NCBI RefSeq assembly: GCF_024529955.1
Contig: NZ_AP024854.1
Span: 1,922,001-1,986,000 of the forward strand
DNA: 64,000 nucleotides
Direction of reading: 5' to 3'
DNA from: Photobacterium toruni
GTDB lineage: Bacteria; Pseudomonadota; Gammaproteobacteria; Enterobacterales; Vibrionaceae
Position numbers and translations under genes: made by a program. Below, in pieces: positions 1 through 8,835 of the stretch. The notes beneath the pieces were generated by a model, which saw only the letters and a list, made by a program, of their open reading frames with translations, ran no database searches and was not told the origin of the DNA. Numbering within the stretch: position 1 is the first letter of the stretch; every line of letters begins with the position of its first letter.

Positions 1-405
1 ACGGGCACTCAGCATATGTTGAATTTGCTACGTAATGGCCATGATGATCCACAAATGGCAATCATTGCAGCAGAATGTGAAGAAGAATGTTTTAGCATCT
101 TTAAAGCAGCAGCTGAACAAGAAAAAGAATGGGCAGAATACCTATTTAAAGATGGTTCAATGATTGGCTTAAACAAAGAAATTTTGTGCCAATATGTTGA
201 ATATATCACTAACTTACGTATGGCTGCTGTTGGCTTACGTCCTGCTTATGATGGCGCCAACCAAAATCCAATTCCGTGGATCAATTCTTGGTTATCATCA
301 GATAATGTACAAGTTGCACCTCAGGAAGCTGAAATCAGTTCATATCTTGTTGGCCAAATCGACAATGATATCAGTGCTGATGATCTTGGTGATTTTGAGT
401 TGTGA
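1..405 (+). CDS. nrdB: Class Ia ribonucleotide reductase beta subunit, C-terminal part
   Basis: The reading frame is open from base 1, so the gene starts upstream of the window; 134 residues remain. The protein is the radical-generating R2 subunit that works with NrdA to make deoxyribonucleotides. Visible are the stretch [11 protein letters not shown], the segment [19 protein letters not shown], the SSYLVGQID segment that holds the radical-transfer tyrosine in E. coli R2, and the acidic tail DDLGDFEL that in this family docks on the large subunit. The iron ligands lie mostly upstream. The stop codon overlaps the start of yfaE, as in other enteric and vibrio genomes, so the two are co-transcribed. 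Confidence 0.96.
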   Translation, partial: TGTQHMLNLLRNGHDDPQMAIIAAECEEECFSIFKAAAEQEKEWAEYLFKDGSMIGLNKEILCQYVEYITNLRMAAVGLRPAYDGANQNPIPWINSWLSSDNVQVAPQEAEISSYLVGQIDNDISADDLGDFEL

Positions 406-701
406 GTCAATTAACCATTACGGTTAATGATATTAAGGTTTGTGGCAATCGCCATGAACCTTTATTAATCCAACTGGAAAAAGCCGGTATTAAACCAGAA
501 TATCAGTGTCGCAATGGGATGTGTGGTGCTTGTCGTTGTAAACTTATTTCAGGATCAGTTACCCAACAAGATGCACTGGCTTTCATTGGTCCAAATGAAA
601 TATTAAGTTGTTGTTCTATTCCACAACAAGATATTGAAGTTCATTTTGACTATCAATTAAATACTCAACAGCAATCAACTAAAACGAAAATAGCTCTTTA
701 A
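402..701 (+). CDS. yfaE: 2Fe-2S ferredoxin YfaE, R2 cofactor maintenance
   Basis: A 99-residue plant-type ferredoxin. Cysteines 36, 41 and 44 form the C-x4-C-x2-C signature in [10 protein letters not shown], and Cys70 (or 71) gives the fourth ligand. YfaE of E. coli reduces the diiron centre of NrdB to regenerate the tyrosyl radical. The start is GTG at 402, which shares four bases with the nrdB stop (GTGA), so translation is probably coupled. Length matches the small YfaE class rather than longer reductase-fused ferredoxins. Confidence 0.93.
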   Translation: MSQLTITVNDIKVCGNRHEPLLIQLEKAGIKPEYQCRNGMCGACRCKLISGSVTQQDALAFIGPNEILSCCSIPQQDIEVHFDYQLNTQQQSTKTKIAL

Positions 702-743
702 TGCTATTTGATTATTTCAATCAAAATCAACAATAAAGAGCTA
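691..743. terminator. Stem-loop between convergent yfaE and adiA
   Basis: Ten-base arms TAGCTCTTTA (691-700) and TAAAGAGCTA (734-743) enclose a smaller hairpin TTGATT/AATCAA (708-724). The position between the ends of two convergent genes suggests a shared terminator. The U-run is poor, so the function is inferred from position and structure. Confidence 0.5.
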
Positions 744-768
744 ATATGTTTGTCTGTTAGCGGTACAA

Positions 769-3060
769 CTACTTCACACACATCACGTGATAAACACCAT
801 CTTCAACTTCAGTACCTTCCGTTTCATGCTCAAACCCTGGGAATTCTTTATCCCAAATTTCTAAGCTATGTAAATAACCTATCTGTGGGCTATTTGCATC
901 ACCAAAGTTCTCACCAGACATCAACATAGGAATACCCGGTGGATAAGGAATCACGGCATTTGCAGCTATACGCCCTTGTAGTTTATTAGACGCTACCATT
1001 TCAACATTATCGTCCACTATCGCCTCAAACGCAGCGCGCGGAGTAATATCAGCCTTAGGCAAGGTTGAATAAGCAGCATTTAGCATTTCAGATGGAGTGT
1101 GGGTTTTTAAGTAAGTAAACATTTTATCGCCTAAGTCTTTCAGACCTAAATCACCATACACTTCAGGATAACTCGCAGCTAAATCAGGCAATACTGATTT
1201 CAATGGCGTGTTGTTATCATAATGCGTTTTAAAGCTCAGTAACGTATTAACTAACGTTGCCCATTTACCTTTAGTGATCCCCATTGAGAATAAGAACATA
1301 ACTTGGAAATCAGTTGTACGGGTTGGTACAATACCAAAACGAGTAAGATATTGAGTAACTAACGCTGCAGGAACACCAGTATCAAGTAACTTACCATCGT
1401 CTCCCATGCCAGGTGCTAAAATACTCACTTTAATTGGATCTAGCATGCACCAATCTTTTGGAATGTCATCAAAACCATGCCATTTATCACCCGGTTTCAT
1501 GATCCAAAAATCTTGGTTTGTTGCTAATAATTCCGCAGGAGCATCTTCAAAATCGTATTCAATCCCTGTATCAGGATCAACAATCGATTCCGCATTCCAT
1601 GGTTTGAAGAACCAATCACCATCAGCAACAAATTCACGATGTAAACGCCCCATTGCTTGACGATAATCAACGGCTTCTTTGATCACTTCATTGGTTAACG
1701 ACTCACCACGGTTACCCGCCATTTGTGAAACTGCAATATCATTTGAAACGCTGATCGCATATAGAGGCGATGTTGTAGCATGCATCATATATGACTGATT
1801 AAATCGCTCGAAATTGATATGATCTTTACCATTACGAACATGGATCCATGATGCTTGCGATAGTGCATTTAATAATTTATGGGTTGAATGCGTCGCGAAT
1901 ACTGTTGGTCCATCATCAGGTGTATCTTCAGGCTCACCACGCATCGCAAAGTGATCAGTATAGATAGGGTTAAAACGCGCATAGCCATACCATGCTTCAT
2001 CAAAATGGATTCGATTGCTACTCTCACTTAAAATATCTTGAGCACGTTTCGCGTTGTAACATAAACCATCATAAGTACAGTTTGTTACCACGGCATATGT
2101 TGCCTTTCCACCGGCTTGAGCTTTTGTTAATTCACTACTTTCTGCTGATTTCTTTAGCCCTTCTGGCGACATTTGATCAGGGTAAATTGGACCAATAATG
2201 CCGTAACGATTGCGTGTTGGCACCATATAAACAGGCAATGCACCAGTTAACATTAATCCCTGCTCAATCGATTTATGACAATTTCTATCACAAATTGCTA
2301 GCGTATTTTCTCTCATACAAATTTGCATGATAGTACGGTTAGCCCCTGAAGTACCCGTTACTAATGAATAAGATTTATCAGCACCAAACACTTTTGCCGC
2401 ATAATCCTCACTTTCACCAAAGGCACCAGTATGATCAAGCAATGAGCCCAATGAACCTCGCTCAATCCCCATATCTGAACGGAAAAGCCCTTCACCATAA
2501 TAATTATAGAATCGTTGCCCTTCTGGTGTTTTTAGAAAACCTACCCCACCTTGGTGTCCAGGTGCTGCCCATGAATACTCATGAATACTGTCATACTTCA
2601 TCATTGCATTAGCAAGTGGCGGTAATAACTGATCACGATAACGTTTCATGGCAGCAATTGCTCTACCTGCCATAAAATCAGAGGTATCTTCTAATATCCA
2701 TGCAAATTCACTCACTAATGACATTAAATGGCGATCAACCGTTAATGTCATTTTCTTTCGTTCCGCGAGTAGGAATACAGGTACACCTTGCTGACGTTGA
2801 TTTAATTTTTCAATCAGTGAAAAGAACATATCATTCTCTTCTTGTTGTTGACCCGTCATACTTGAAGTCAACATAAAGCAATCAACAGCCATATTTACAT
2901 TAAGCATTGAATAACAATCATCATAAGTAGATGCTTTGGCGACAATAATTGATTCATCTTCAAATTGTTCAACTAATCGGTCGATAGCATTAGCAATCAC
3001 ACCTGTAGCTTGAGAGTTATCAAAAATTAATACTCTCATATGCTTACCATAATTCAACAT
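769..3060 (-). CDS. adiA: Biodegradative (acid-induced type) arginine decarboxylase
   Basis: About 763 residues, close to E. coli AdiA (about 756). PLP-dependent enzyme turning arginine into agmatine and CO2 with consumption of a proton. The N-terminal wing domain begins MRVLIFDNS; the PLP lysine lies in the ATHSTHKLLNALSQ segment; the C terminus ends FEHETEGTE...HVMCVK as in AdiA. Similarity to AdiA runs over the full length, clearly better than to lysine or ornithine decarboxylases. ATG at 3060 has AAGGA at a good distance; an ATG nine codons into the frame (3039) matches the E. coli start and is possible. It lies 54 bases after a PotE-like antiporter gene on the same strand, so the two form an operon. 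Confidence 0.94.
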   Translation of the reverse strand: MLNYGKHMRVLIFDNSQATGVIANAIDRLVEQFEDESIIVAKASTYDDCYSMLNVNMAVDCFMLTSSMTGQQQEENDMFFSLIEKLNQRQQGVPVFLLAERKKMTLTVDRHLMSLVSEFAWILEDTSDFMAGRAIAAMKRYRDQLLPPLANAMMKYDSIHEYSWAAPGHQGGVGFLKTPEGQRFYNYYGEGLFRSDMGIERGSLGSLLDHTGAFGESEDYAAKVFGADKSYSLVTGTSGANRTIMQICMRENTLAICDRNCHKSIEQGLMLTGALPVYMVPTRNRYGIIGPIYPDQMSPEGLKKSAESSELTKAQAGGKATYAVVTNCTYDGLCYNAKRAQDILSESSNRIHFDEAWYGYARFNPIYTDHFAMRGEPEDTPDDGPTVFATHSTHKLLNALSQASWIHVRNGKDHINFERFNQSYMMHATTSPLYAISVSNDIAVSQMAGNRGESLTNEVIKEAVDYRQAMGRLHREFVADGDWFFKPWNAESIVDPDTGIEYDFEDAPAELLATNQDFWIMKPGDKWHGFDDIPKDWCMLDPIKVSILAPGMGDDGKLLDTGVPAALVTQYLTRFGIVPTRTTDFQVMFLFSMGITKGKWATLVNTLLSFKTHYDNNTPLKSVLPDLAASYPEVYGDLGLKDLGDKMFTYLKTHTPSEMLNAAYSTLPKADITPRAAFEAIVDDNVEMVASNKLQGRIAANAVIPYPPGIPMLMSGENFGDANSPQIGYLHSLEIWDKEFPGFEHETEGTEVEDGVYHVMCVK

Positions 3061-3114
3061 ATACAATCCTTTTATATCAGACTAATAATTAAAATTTCGT
3101 TTAATACAATAAAC

Positions 3115-4437
3115 TCACGATGACACTTTATTATTTACAGCTTCGCGACTAGCAATAAATCCATAGAAGAAATAACCAAGTAACGTAATAATAGCACCAT
3201 AGAATACTGCTTCTTCACCTGTAGAATATGCACCATATATACTATAAAGAACCGCAACTGAACCAATAATAATACCGTTCTTATATTCTTTTTGATTAAC
3301 ATCTGCATTCTTCATAATAATACCAAGAGCAGTTAATGCTAATACATAAGGCACCATATTTATAAATACGGCTAAGTTCACTAATACATTAAATTGTTTT
3401 AATAAGGTTGGAGAAATAGTCATAACTGCGAGAATTAATTCAAATGCCAGCATAATCATCATGCCTTTAAATGGCGCATCATATTTATTTAAATCACCAA
3501 ATATTTTAGGGAATAACCGCATATCTGCAGCAACTTTAGATACTTGTGCATTAGTAAACTGCCAACCTAATAATGAACCAACACACGCCATGATTGCCAT
3601 TGCAGTAATAATTTCGCCCACTAACGGACTAAACATTTGCGCAAAAACAAGTCCAAAAGGAGAATCCGATTTAGCTAAAATATCATTCGGAATAATCCCT
3701 TGAATAACGGTTGTTGAAGCGATATAAGTTGCTGCAGAAAATACGGTTGCCAACATACATGCAAGAGGGACATTACGCTTAGGATTTTCAACAGTACCAG
3801 AGTTAGCACCTGCTGATTCAATACCTAAAAAGGCCCATAACGTTAACGCCATACCAGAGTAAATCGCACTACCAACCGAGATATCATGCGGGTTCCAAGC
3901 TTCTTCAAAAACTTTTGTATCAAACCAGAACCAACCAATAATTGATAACCCCAGCACTGGAATAATAATTCCCCATACCGTTATTGTGGATATTTGTCCT
4001 GTAATTTTAGCGCCTTTTACATTGGCAAACATGGTAATAATTAAAATAGAAATCACACCAACAAAAGTATGAATGGGTGTTTCTTTTAGCCACGGAATAA
4101 AATATTCCAAATAGCCAACACATGAAACTGCAATTGCAACAGCACTAATAACAAGACACACATAGTAAGTATAAGAAGCAATAAAAAAACTGGATTTACC
4201 GTGTGCTTTTTCAGCATAAGCTGACATTCCACCATCATCAGTACAATACATTCCACATTTAGCAAATGCATAAGCAATCGCTAATGCACCTATTGCAGTC
4301 ACAGCCCATGCGAGTAAAGCTATCCCTCCTGTTGCAGCTAAACTTGAGGGTAATAATATTATCCCCGACCCCATCATATTAACGGTAACTATGGTCGTTA
4401 GTCCCATTAGTCCCATTTTGTTACTGTTTGAACTCAT
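3115..4437 (-). CDS. PotE-like amino acid/polyamine antiporter paired with AdiA
   Basis: A 440-residue APC-family transporter with about 12 membrane segments. It begins with the family motif NMMGSGIILLPS. Recognisable stretches ITGQISTITVWG, LWAFLGIESAGAN, ENPKRNVP, CVGSLLGWQFTNAQV and QFNVLVNLAVF match E. coli PotE (putrescine:ornithine antiporter) far better than AdiC or CadB, including the tryptophans of LWAFLG and LLGWQF. Yet the downstream gene is an arginine decarboxylase. The likely job in this operon is arginine/agmatine exchange, or export of another polyamine; substrate cannot be read from sequence. Start ATG has AAGG upstream. Confidence 0.85.
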   Translation of the reverse strand: MSSNSNKMGLMGLTTIVTVNMMGSGIILLPSSLAATGGIALLAWAVTAIGALAIAYAFAKCGMYCTDDGGMSAYAEKAHGKSSFFIASYTYYVCLVISAVAIAVSCVGYLEYFIPWLKETPIHTFVGVISILIITMFANVKGAKITGQISTITVWGIIIPVLGLSIIGWFWFDTKVFEEAWNPHDISVGSAIYSGMALTLWAFLGIESAGANSGTVENPKRNVPLACMLATVFSAATYIASTTVIQGIIPNDILAKSDSPFGLVFAQMFSPLVGEIITAMAIMACVGSLLGWQFTNAQVSKVAADMRLFPKIFGDLNKYDAPFKGMMIMLAFELILAVMTISPTLLKQFNVLVNLAVFINMVPYVLALTALGIIMKNADVNQKEYKNGIIIGSVAVLYSIYGAYSTGEEAVFYGAIITLLGYFFYGFIASREAVNNKVSS

Positions 4438-4679
4438 AGCGTAAACTACCTTATAGCTTATTAATTATTTTTTAAATCAATATTATTTATATGGTTTTAC
4501 CCATCAATGTGTTATATCGAAATAAGTATAATTTAAAATATCAAGGTCGGTTTATTTGTTAATGATATATTTTAATATTTTGATCCTGACATAATTAAAT
4601 GGATTTTTTTTTGCACATTTAATTATATTGAACTAAGTTGTTTTGTTATTTATTTAATAATCAATGATTAATAACCACA
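4438..4679. other. Upstream region of the antiporter-adiA operon with a long inverted repeat
   Basis: Very AT-rich, no ORF of note. It holds perfect 10-base arms TAATTAAATG (4592-4601) and CATTTAATTA (4616-4625) separated by a T-rich spacer, about 160 bases before the antiporter start. This could be an operator or a cruciform; I cannot assign a regulator. No cadC- or adiY-like gene is next to the operon. Confidence 0.4.
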
Positions 4680-4718
4680 AAAAAAAAGCGTATAAAAGAA
4701 AAAATCTTCTATACGCTA
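4680..4718 (-). terminator. Intrinsic terminator of the YbaY/META lipoprotein gene
   Basis: Arms AGCGTATA (4687-4694) and TATACGCT (4710-4717); read on the minus strand the stem is followed by a run of T. It lies just after the lipoprotein stop codon. Confidence 0.85.
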
Positions 4719-4740
4719 TAATATTATTTTTATCTTACTC

Positions 4741-5586
4741 TTATTGCTTTATCTTAAATGTTGCAATGACATTAGCATTATTATTCTTAATACTTAATGT
4801 ATTATTATTAATACTATAGCTTGAAAATTCAGGTAATGCGGCTAAGAATGCTTGCTCTAACTCCATCCCTTCCATACACATTTTACGTGTTGATGCAGCT
4901 TGACCAAGTGTTAACGTTGTTGCTGTTTGGGCTTCTAATGCACCATGAAAATTATTACAGCCAGAAAAACCACTCACGCTATTCGTCGTTGTATCAAACT
5001 GAATAAATGCACTATCGCCACCCGCACCAGGTTTTACGGCTTGACCCGATAATGTAACTAATTGCCATTGTGGACCGGCAAGTGTTGGTTGATTTGCTTG
5101 TGGCGTTGTATTTTGAGAAGGCGCTACGCGATCTAATTTAACATCTACTGGCTGTTTAGCATCTGCCGCAAATGGATTCACCGCGGATGTTGAAGTCATA
5201 ACTAATTTATTATCGACCTTTATCGTTGCTCGTACATTATAACGATGATTCGTTTTTATTTTATTTGCATCATAATTTAATGTCACAGGATAAGGTGGCG
5301 TACCTGCAATATCCATGGATTCAGAACTTAATGTTACCGATGGTGCATCTGCAAGAGATACATCTTCAAGTGTTACATTCAATACTGCACCTGGTGGTAA
5401 CATACGACGATCTAAATAGATAACACTGACTTCTAATGGTTTCATCTCGACTTTCTCGGCTTTAACAATAGCTGTCGGTTGTTGAGGTGCCTTAACGGTC
5501 GCTTCTTTATCATTACATGCTTGTAGCATTAATGCTGATAAAATTACAGAAGTTGCTATTACTACTTTTTTCAATTTGAAAGCCAT
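4741..5586 (-). CDS. YbaY-type lipoprotein with C-terminal META domain
   Basis: 281 residues. Signal peptide with lipobox LQAC, lipidated Cys24, so probably anchored to a membrane facing the periplasm. Residues about 45-145 match the YbaY/YscW family (YLDRRMLPPGA... and a VNPF end); residues about 172-280 are a META (HslJ-like) domain with GCNNFHG and the TRKMCMEG segment, whose two cysteines are typical of the family. META proteins are linked to stress and antibiotic tolerance in other species, but no activity is known for this architecture. Stand-alone gene with its own AAGGA ribosome site and terminator. Confidence 0.85.
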   Translation of the reverse strand: MAFKLKKVVIATSVILSALMLQACNDKEATVKAPQQPTAIVKAEKVEMKPLEVSVIYLDRRMLPPGAVLNVTLEDVSLADAPSVTLSSESMDIAGTPPYPVTLNYDANKIKTNHRYNVRATIKVDNKLVMTSTSAVNPFAADAKQPVDVKLDRVAPSQNTTPQANQPTLAGPQWQLVTLSGQAVKPGAGGDSAFIQFDTTTNSVSGFSGCNNFHGALEAQTATTLTLGQAASTRKMCMEGMELEQAFLAALPEFSSYSINNNTLSIKNNNANVIATFKIKQ

Positions 5587-5795
5587 TATTTTTCCTTAAA
5601 TTTACGTATGTTTATTTGAAAAAATTACGCTGCTTATTTTTAAACTCGTCGCCCTGATCATCACTGTAATCTTAATATTACATACCATGATTAGAAACAG
5701 CATTTAGTTACAGCCTACCATTTATTATTGCAATAATACAGCATTCAAAATAACGAAGAAACAACACTGCTATATTATATTATTATGCTAATAAC

Positions 5796-7013
5796 CTATA
5801 AATACTCACTTGCAATGCGATCAAGTGATTCATAACCACCAAATACATTTTTGCCCTGTAAATGACGACGTAACATATCAAACAATATGGTTGAGATAAT
5901 CCAACGTCGATCATAATTATTATATTGACGCTTAAATATTAACTGCTGACACCAACAACCATCAGGGGTAGTAAGACCTAACATAAACCCATCCCCCGTA
6001 ACTGATGGACCTGTTGTAAGAAGATAAGTTGCTGGCGCGTGTAAATGTAACCTTTGTGCCCGTAATGCAATTAATGTTGATAACTCTTCAGCACAAGCAT
6101 GATCATCAATATTATCAGCCATAACCTCGCTCACCGCTAATCTTGCACTTAATGACGGTACATCTTGTAACCAATTAATCGCAAACCCACCAGAGCTTTG
6201 TTCTGATAATGCAAGAGTGGCATCCTTAGGTAATAAGTTCGCAATCGTATTTAGCAAGTCACAATTTTCACCAACAATATTATCGCCAAGTAACTCGACC
6301 ATTTTTGATAATAACACCGGCGCTTGACTATCATCTTGAGGCGCAAATAACTTTATTTCAATAAATGGCAGCGATGAACGATAGCCTAAGCAACATCCAT
6401 CAGGCAGAACTAATGATTGAAACAAATCGCTAATACTTGATTCGGATAAGCCATAAGTGTAGAAACGGTGGCAAACCTTACGGTCTGTTACATCAAACAT
6501 CGTTTGTAGACGTGGTAATATTTTATCCTTTACCATGACCTTAAATTCACTTGGTACACCCGGAGTAAAAAACAACCACGCACGATTCAATTGCATCATA
6601 AACCCACATGCAGTACCTACTGGGTTATCAATTAATTCAGCACCTTCAGGTAACATCGCTTGTTTAAGATTAGCAATAGGCATCACTCGTCCCACTTGCT
6701 TATATTTCGCGGTCATTTCATCAACCCAAGCATCTGATTGCTCAAGACCAACATTAGCAGCCATAGCTGCAGATGCCGCAGTGAGATCATCAGATGTTGG
6801 TCCTAAACCACCATTCACAATCACAATATCAGCACTTAAACTACATATTTCAATTTCTTTTGCTAATGCTTCATAGTTATCGCCCACAGTCACTCTGCGC
6901 GTCATCGCAAAGCCTTGTTCAAAAAACTGTGCTGATAACCATGCTGCATTAGTATCCGTAATATCACCATACAGTACTTCTTCACCCGTACTGATCATCA
7001 CAACACTAAGCAT
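5796..7013 (-). CDS. yfaY: CinA-like protein YfaY
   Basis: 405 residues, close to E. coli YfaY (400). The N-terminal half is a MoaB/MogA-type molybdopterin-binding fold with VNGGLGPTSDD and the NPVGTACGF and FFTPGVPSEFKVM segments. The C-terminal CinA domain (NMN deamidase in other members) is present in diverged form, with LSEQSSGGFA. YfaY-type proteins have no proven activity, so only the family is certain. The gene lies a few kilobases from nrdB-yfaE, a neighbourhood also seen in E. coli. Start ATG at 7013 has AGGG upstream. Confidence 0.88.
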   Translation of the reverse strand: MLSVVMISTGEEVLYGDITDTNAAWLSAQFFEQGFAMTRRVTVGDNYEALAKEIEICSLSADIVIVNGGLGPTSDDLTAASAAMAANVGLEQSDAWVDEMTAKYKQVGRVMPIANLKQAMLPEGAELIDNPVGTACGFMMQLNRAWLFFTPGVPSEFKVMVKDKILPRLQTMFDVTDRKVCHRFYTYGLSESSISDLFQSLVLPDGCCLGYRSSLPFIEIKLFAPQDDSQAPVLLSKMVELLGDNIVGENCDLLNTIANLLPKDATLALSEQSSGGFAINWLQDVPSLSARLAVSEVMADNIDDHACAEELSTLIALRAQRLHLHAPATYLLTTGPSVTGDGFMLGLTTPDGCWCQQLIFKRQYNNYDRRWIISTILFDMLRRHLQGKNVFGGYESLDRIASEYL

Positions 7014-7132
7014 GATTATTATTCCCTATTAAATATTGCTCGGTGTTTACAGTCTATGCCGAACCCTACATCATGGATAGAATATTATGCATCATCGTTA
7101 TTCTTCACTTTTTTTTAATTAACGCAAACCTG

Positions 7133-7150
7133 TGTAAACAATAATTTACA
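7133..7150. promoter_or_regulatory. TyrR box
   Basis: TGTAAA-N6-TTTACA, a perfect match to the TyrR operator consensus, in the intergenic region before tyrP. It sits upstream of a TTGACA element, an arrangement used for activation or repression in TyrR-controlled transport genes. A half-matching second copy, TGTAAA-N6-AAAACA, is at 7298-7315. Confidence 0.8.
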
Positions 7151-7163
7151 CAATAAAGATAAG

Positions 7164-7192
7164 TTGACAGTTTTAAACTCTGTCGTTAATGT
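7164..7192 (+). promoter_or_regulatory. Probable tyrP promoter
   Basis: TTGACA at 7164-7169, and 17 bases later a poor -10 element, TAATGT (7187-7192). The TyrR box lies 13 bases upstream. If right, the mRNA has a leader of about 225 bases. Confidence 0.45.
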
Positions 7193-7273
7193 AGCAAAAT
7201 ATTTTAATCTTGTGATTACGCCTAGCTTAAAGAGAGTTAACGTGGAAAATATCTATTTTAATACTGCCTATCG

Positions 7274-7424
7274 ATAGCCACAGTGGCTCAATCTAGGTGT
7301 AAACATTTAAAAACACTTCATCTTGATTATGCCATTGTGGCCGACTTTATTTATAGGGAGCGACCACAGGTATATTTATACCCCTCCCAAGTTACGTTCT
7401 TATCCTTTAGGGAGCGACATAATC
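7274..7424 (+). promoter_or_regulatory. Structured leader of tyrP
   Basis: The leader holds AGCCAC-A-GTGGCT (7276-7288) and a nested hairpin at 7356-7388 (GGGAG/CTCCC outside, GGTATA/TATACC inside). AGGGAGCGAC occurs twice, at 7355-7364 inside that hairpin and at 7409-7418 as the ribosome site of tyrP. An ATG at 7329 is in frame with tyrP and would add 32 codons with several Tyr residues. Regulation by the leader is inference. Confidence 0.45.
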
Positions 7425-8639
7425 ATGTCTTTAAATAAAACATTCGGCAGTATGCTGATCATTGCTGGCACTACAATTGGTGCTGGTATGCTAGCCCTTC
7501 CTCTTGCATCTGCAGGATTAGGATTCACAACCGCTACAATTATCATGGTTGGTATTTGGGCGCTAATGACCTACACCGCATTATTAATGTTAGAAGTTCA
7601 TCAACATGCTGATCCTTCAGCAACACTGAATACATTGGCATTAGAATTATTAGGTCGAAAAGGTCAAACCATCGCAACATTAGCAATGTTCTTCTTATTC
7701 TATGCATTGTGTGCTGCTTATATTGCAGGTGGCGGAAGTCAATTAAGTGAAAGAATATCAACGTGGACAGGTACAACAATTGCACCTCAAATTGGTGCCA
7801 TCATCTTTACGATTATTATTGCAAGTGTGGTATCAATAGGTACACACAGTGTTGATATCGTAAACCGTATCCTTTTTACAGCCAAAGTAATTGCCCTTGC
7901 CCTAATGCTTGGATTACTACTTCCTCATATTCAAGGACGACATTTGGTTGAAATACCACTAGAAAAAGGATTAATTCTGTCTGCTTTGCCCGTTATTTTT
8001 ACCTCTTTTGGCTTTCACGGTAGCATTCCATCGATTGTTCGTTACATTGGAATTGATATTAAAGCTCTGAAGAAAATCATGGTTTTTGGCTCTGCACTAC
8101 CATTAGTTGTATACATTTTATGGCAATTAGCTAGCCAAGGAATTATGGGACAACCACAGCTAATGGCTAATAGTACCCTTGGCGCGTTTATTAGTAGTTT
8201 AAGTCAATTACTTCATAATCCAATGGTCGGTCAATCTGTATCTATTTTTGCAGATTTAGCATTAGCAACTTCATTTCTTGGTGTGAGTTTAGGGTTGTTT
8301 GACTTTCTTGCAGATACGCTTAACCGTAATAATCATTTAACGGGTCGAGGACAAACCGCATTAATCACATTTTTGCCTCCTCTAGCGTTTGCAGTGTTCT
8401 ACCCTCAAGGATTTATTATGGCGTTAGGTTATGCCGCCATTTCATTAGTTATTCTGGCCATATTCTTACCCGTTGCAATGGTTAGAGCGCAACGAAAAAT
8501 GCGACAGACAACAAACCAACCATCAGGATATATTGTAAAAGGTGGTTCACTGTCTTTAGCTATTGTAACCATCGTCGGCATAATTATTATTAGTGCCCAA
8601 CTATTACAAATGGCGGGAATAATACCTGCTGTAGGCTAA
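7425..8639 (+). CDS. tyrP: Tyrosine-specific permease TyrP
   Basis: 404 residues, same length as E. coli TyrP (403). Proton-driven aromatic amino acid importer of the inner membrane, hydroxy/aromatic amino acid permease family, about 11 membrane segments. Typical stretches are AGTTIGAGMLALPLA near the N terminus, FTSFGFHGSIPSIV near the middle, FADLALATSFLGV and ALGYA. The ATG at 7425 is chosen because it fits the family N terminus and follows AGGGAG; the frame stays open further upstream. The TyrR box upstream supports the assignment to TyrP rather than Mtr or TnaB. Confidence 0.9.
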   Translation: MSLNKTFGSMLIIAGTTIGAGMLALPLASAGLGFTTATIIMVGIWALMTYTALLMLEVHQHADPSATLNTLALELLGRKGQTIATLAMFFLFYALCAAYIAGGGSQLSERISTWTGTTIAPQIGAIIFTIIIASVVSIGTHSVDIVNRILFTAKVIALALMLGLLLPHIQGRHLVEIPLEKGLILSALPVIFTSFGFHGSIPSIVRYIGIDIKALKKIMVFGSALPLVVYILWQLASQGIMGQPQLMANSTLGAFISSLSQLLHNPMVGQSVSIFADLALATSFLGVSLGLFDFLADTLNRNNHLTGRGQTALITFLPPLAFAVFYPQGFIMALGYAAISLVILAIFLPVAMVRAQRKMRQTTNQPSGYIVKGGSLSLAIVTIVGIIIISAQLLQMAGIIPAVG

Positions 8640-8656
8640 TCATTAATCTTCAACAT

Positions 8657-8692
8657 ATAACTGACAAGGATATTAACCCCCTTGTCAGTTAT
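8657..8692 (+). terminator. Perfect 13-bp stem-loop after tyrP
   Basis: ATAACTGACAAGG (8657-8669) and CCTTGTCAGTTAT (8680-8692) with a 10-base loop. No T-run follows, so it may stabilise the mRNA 3' end rather than terminate by itself. Confidence 0.6.
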
Positions 8693-8835
8693 CTAAAAAG
8701 CATCAAAACAATTATAAAAATCACATTAAAAAATGAACCAAAATCACGTGAACACAATAAATGTATACTTAAACAGCATTATTTCGGTTATCATTTTTCG
8801 AATTAATACCTAAATATAAAAGAAAGAAGTTGGAG

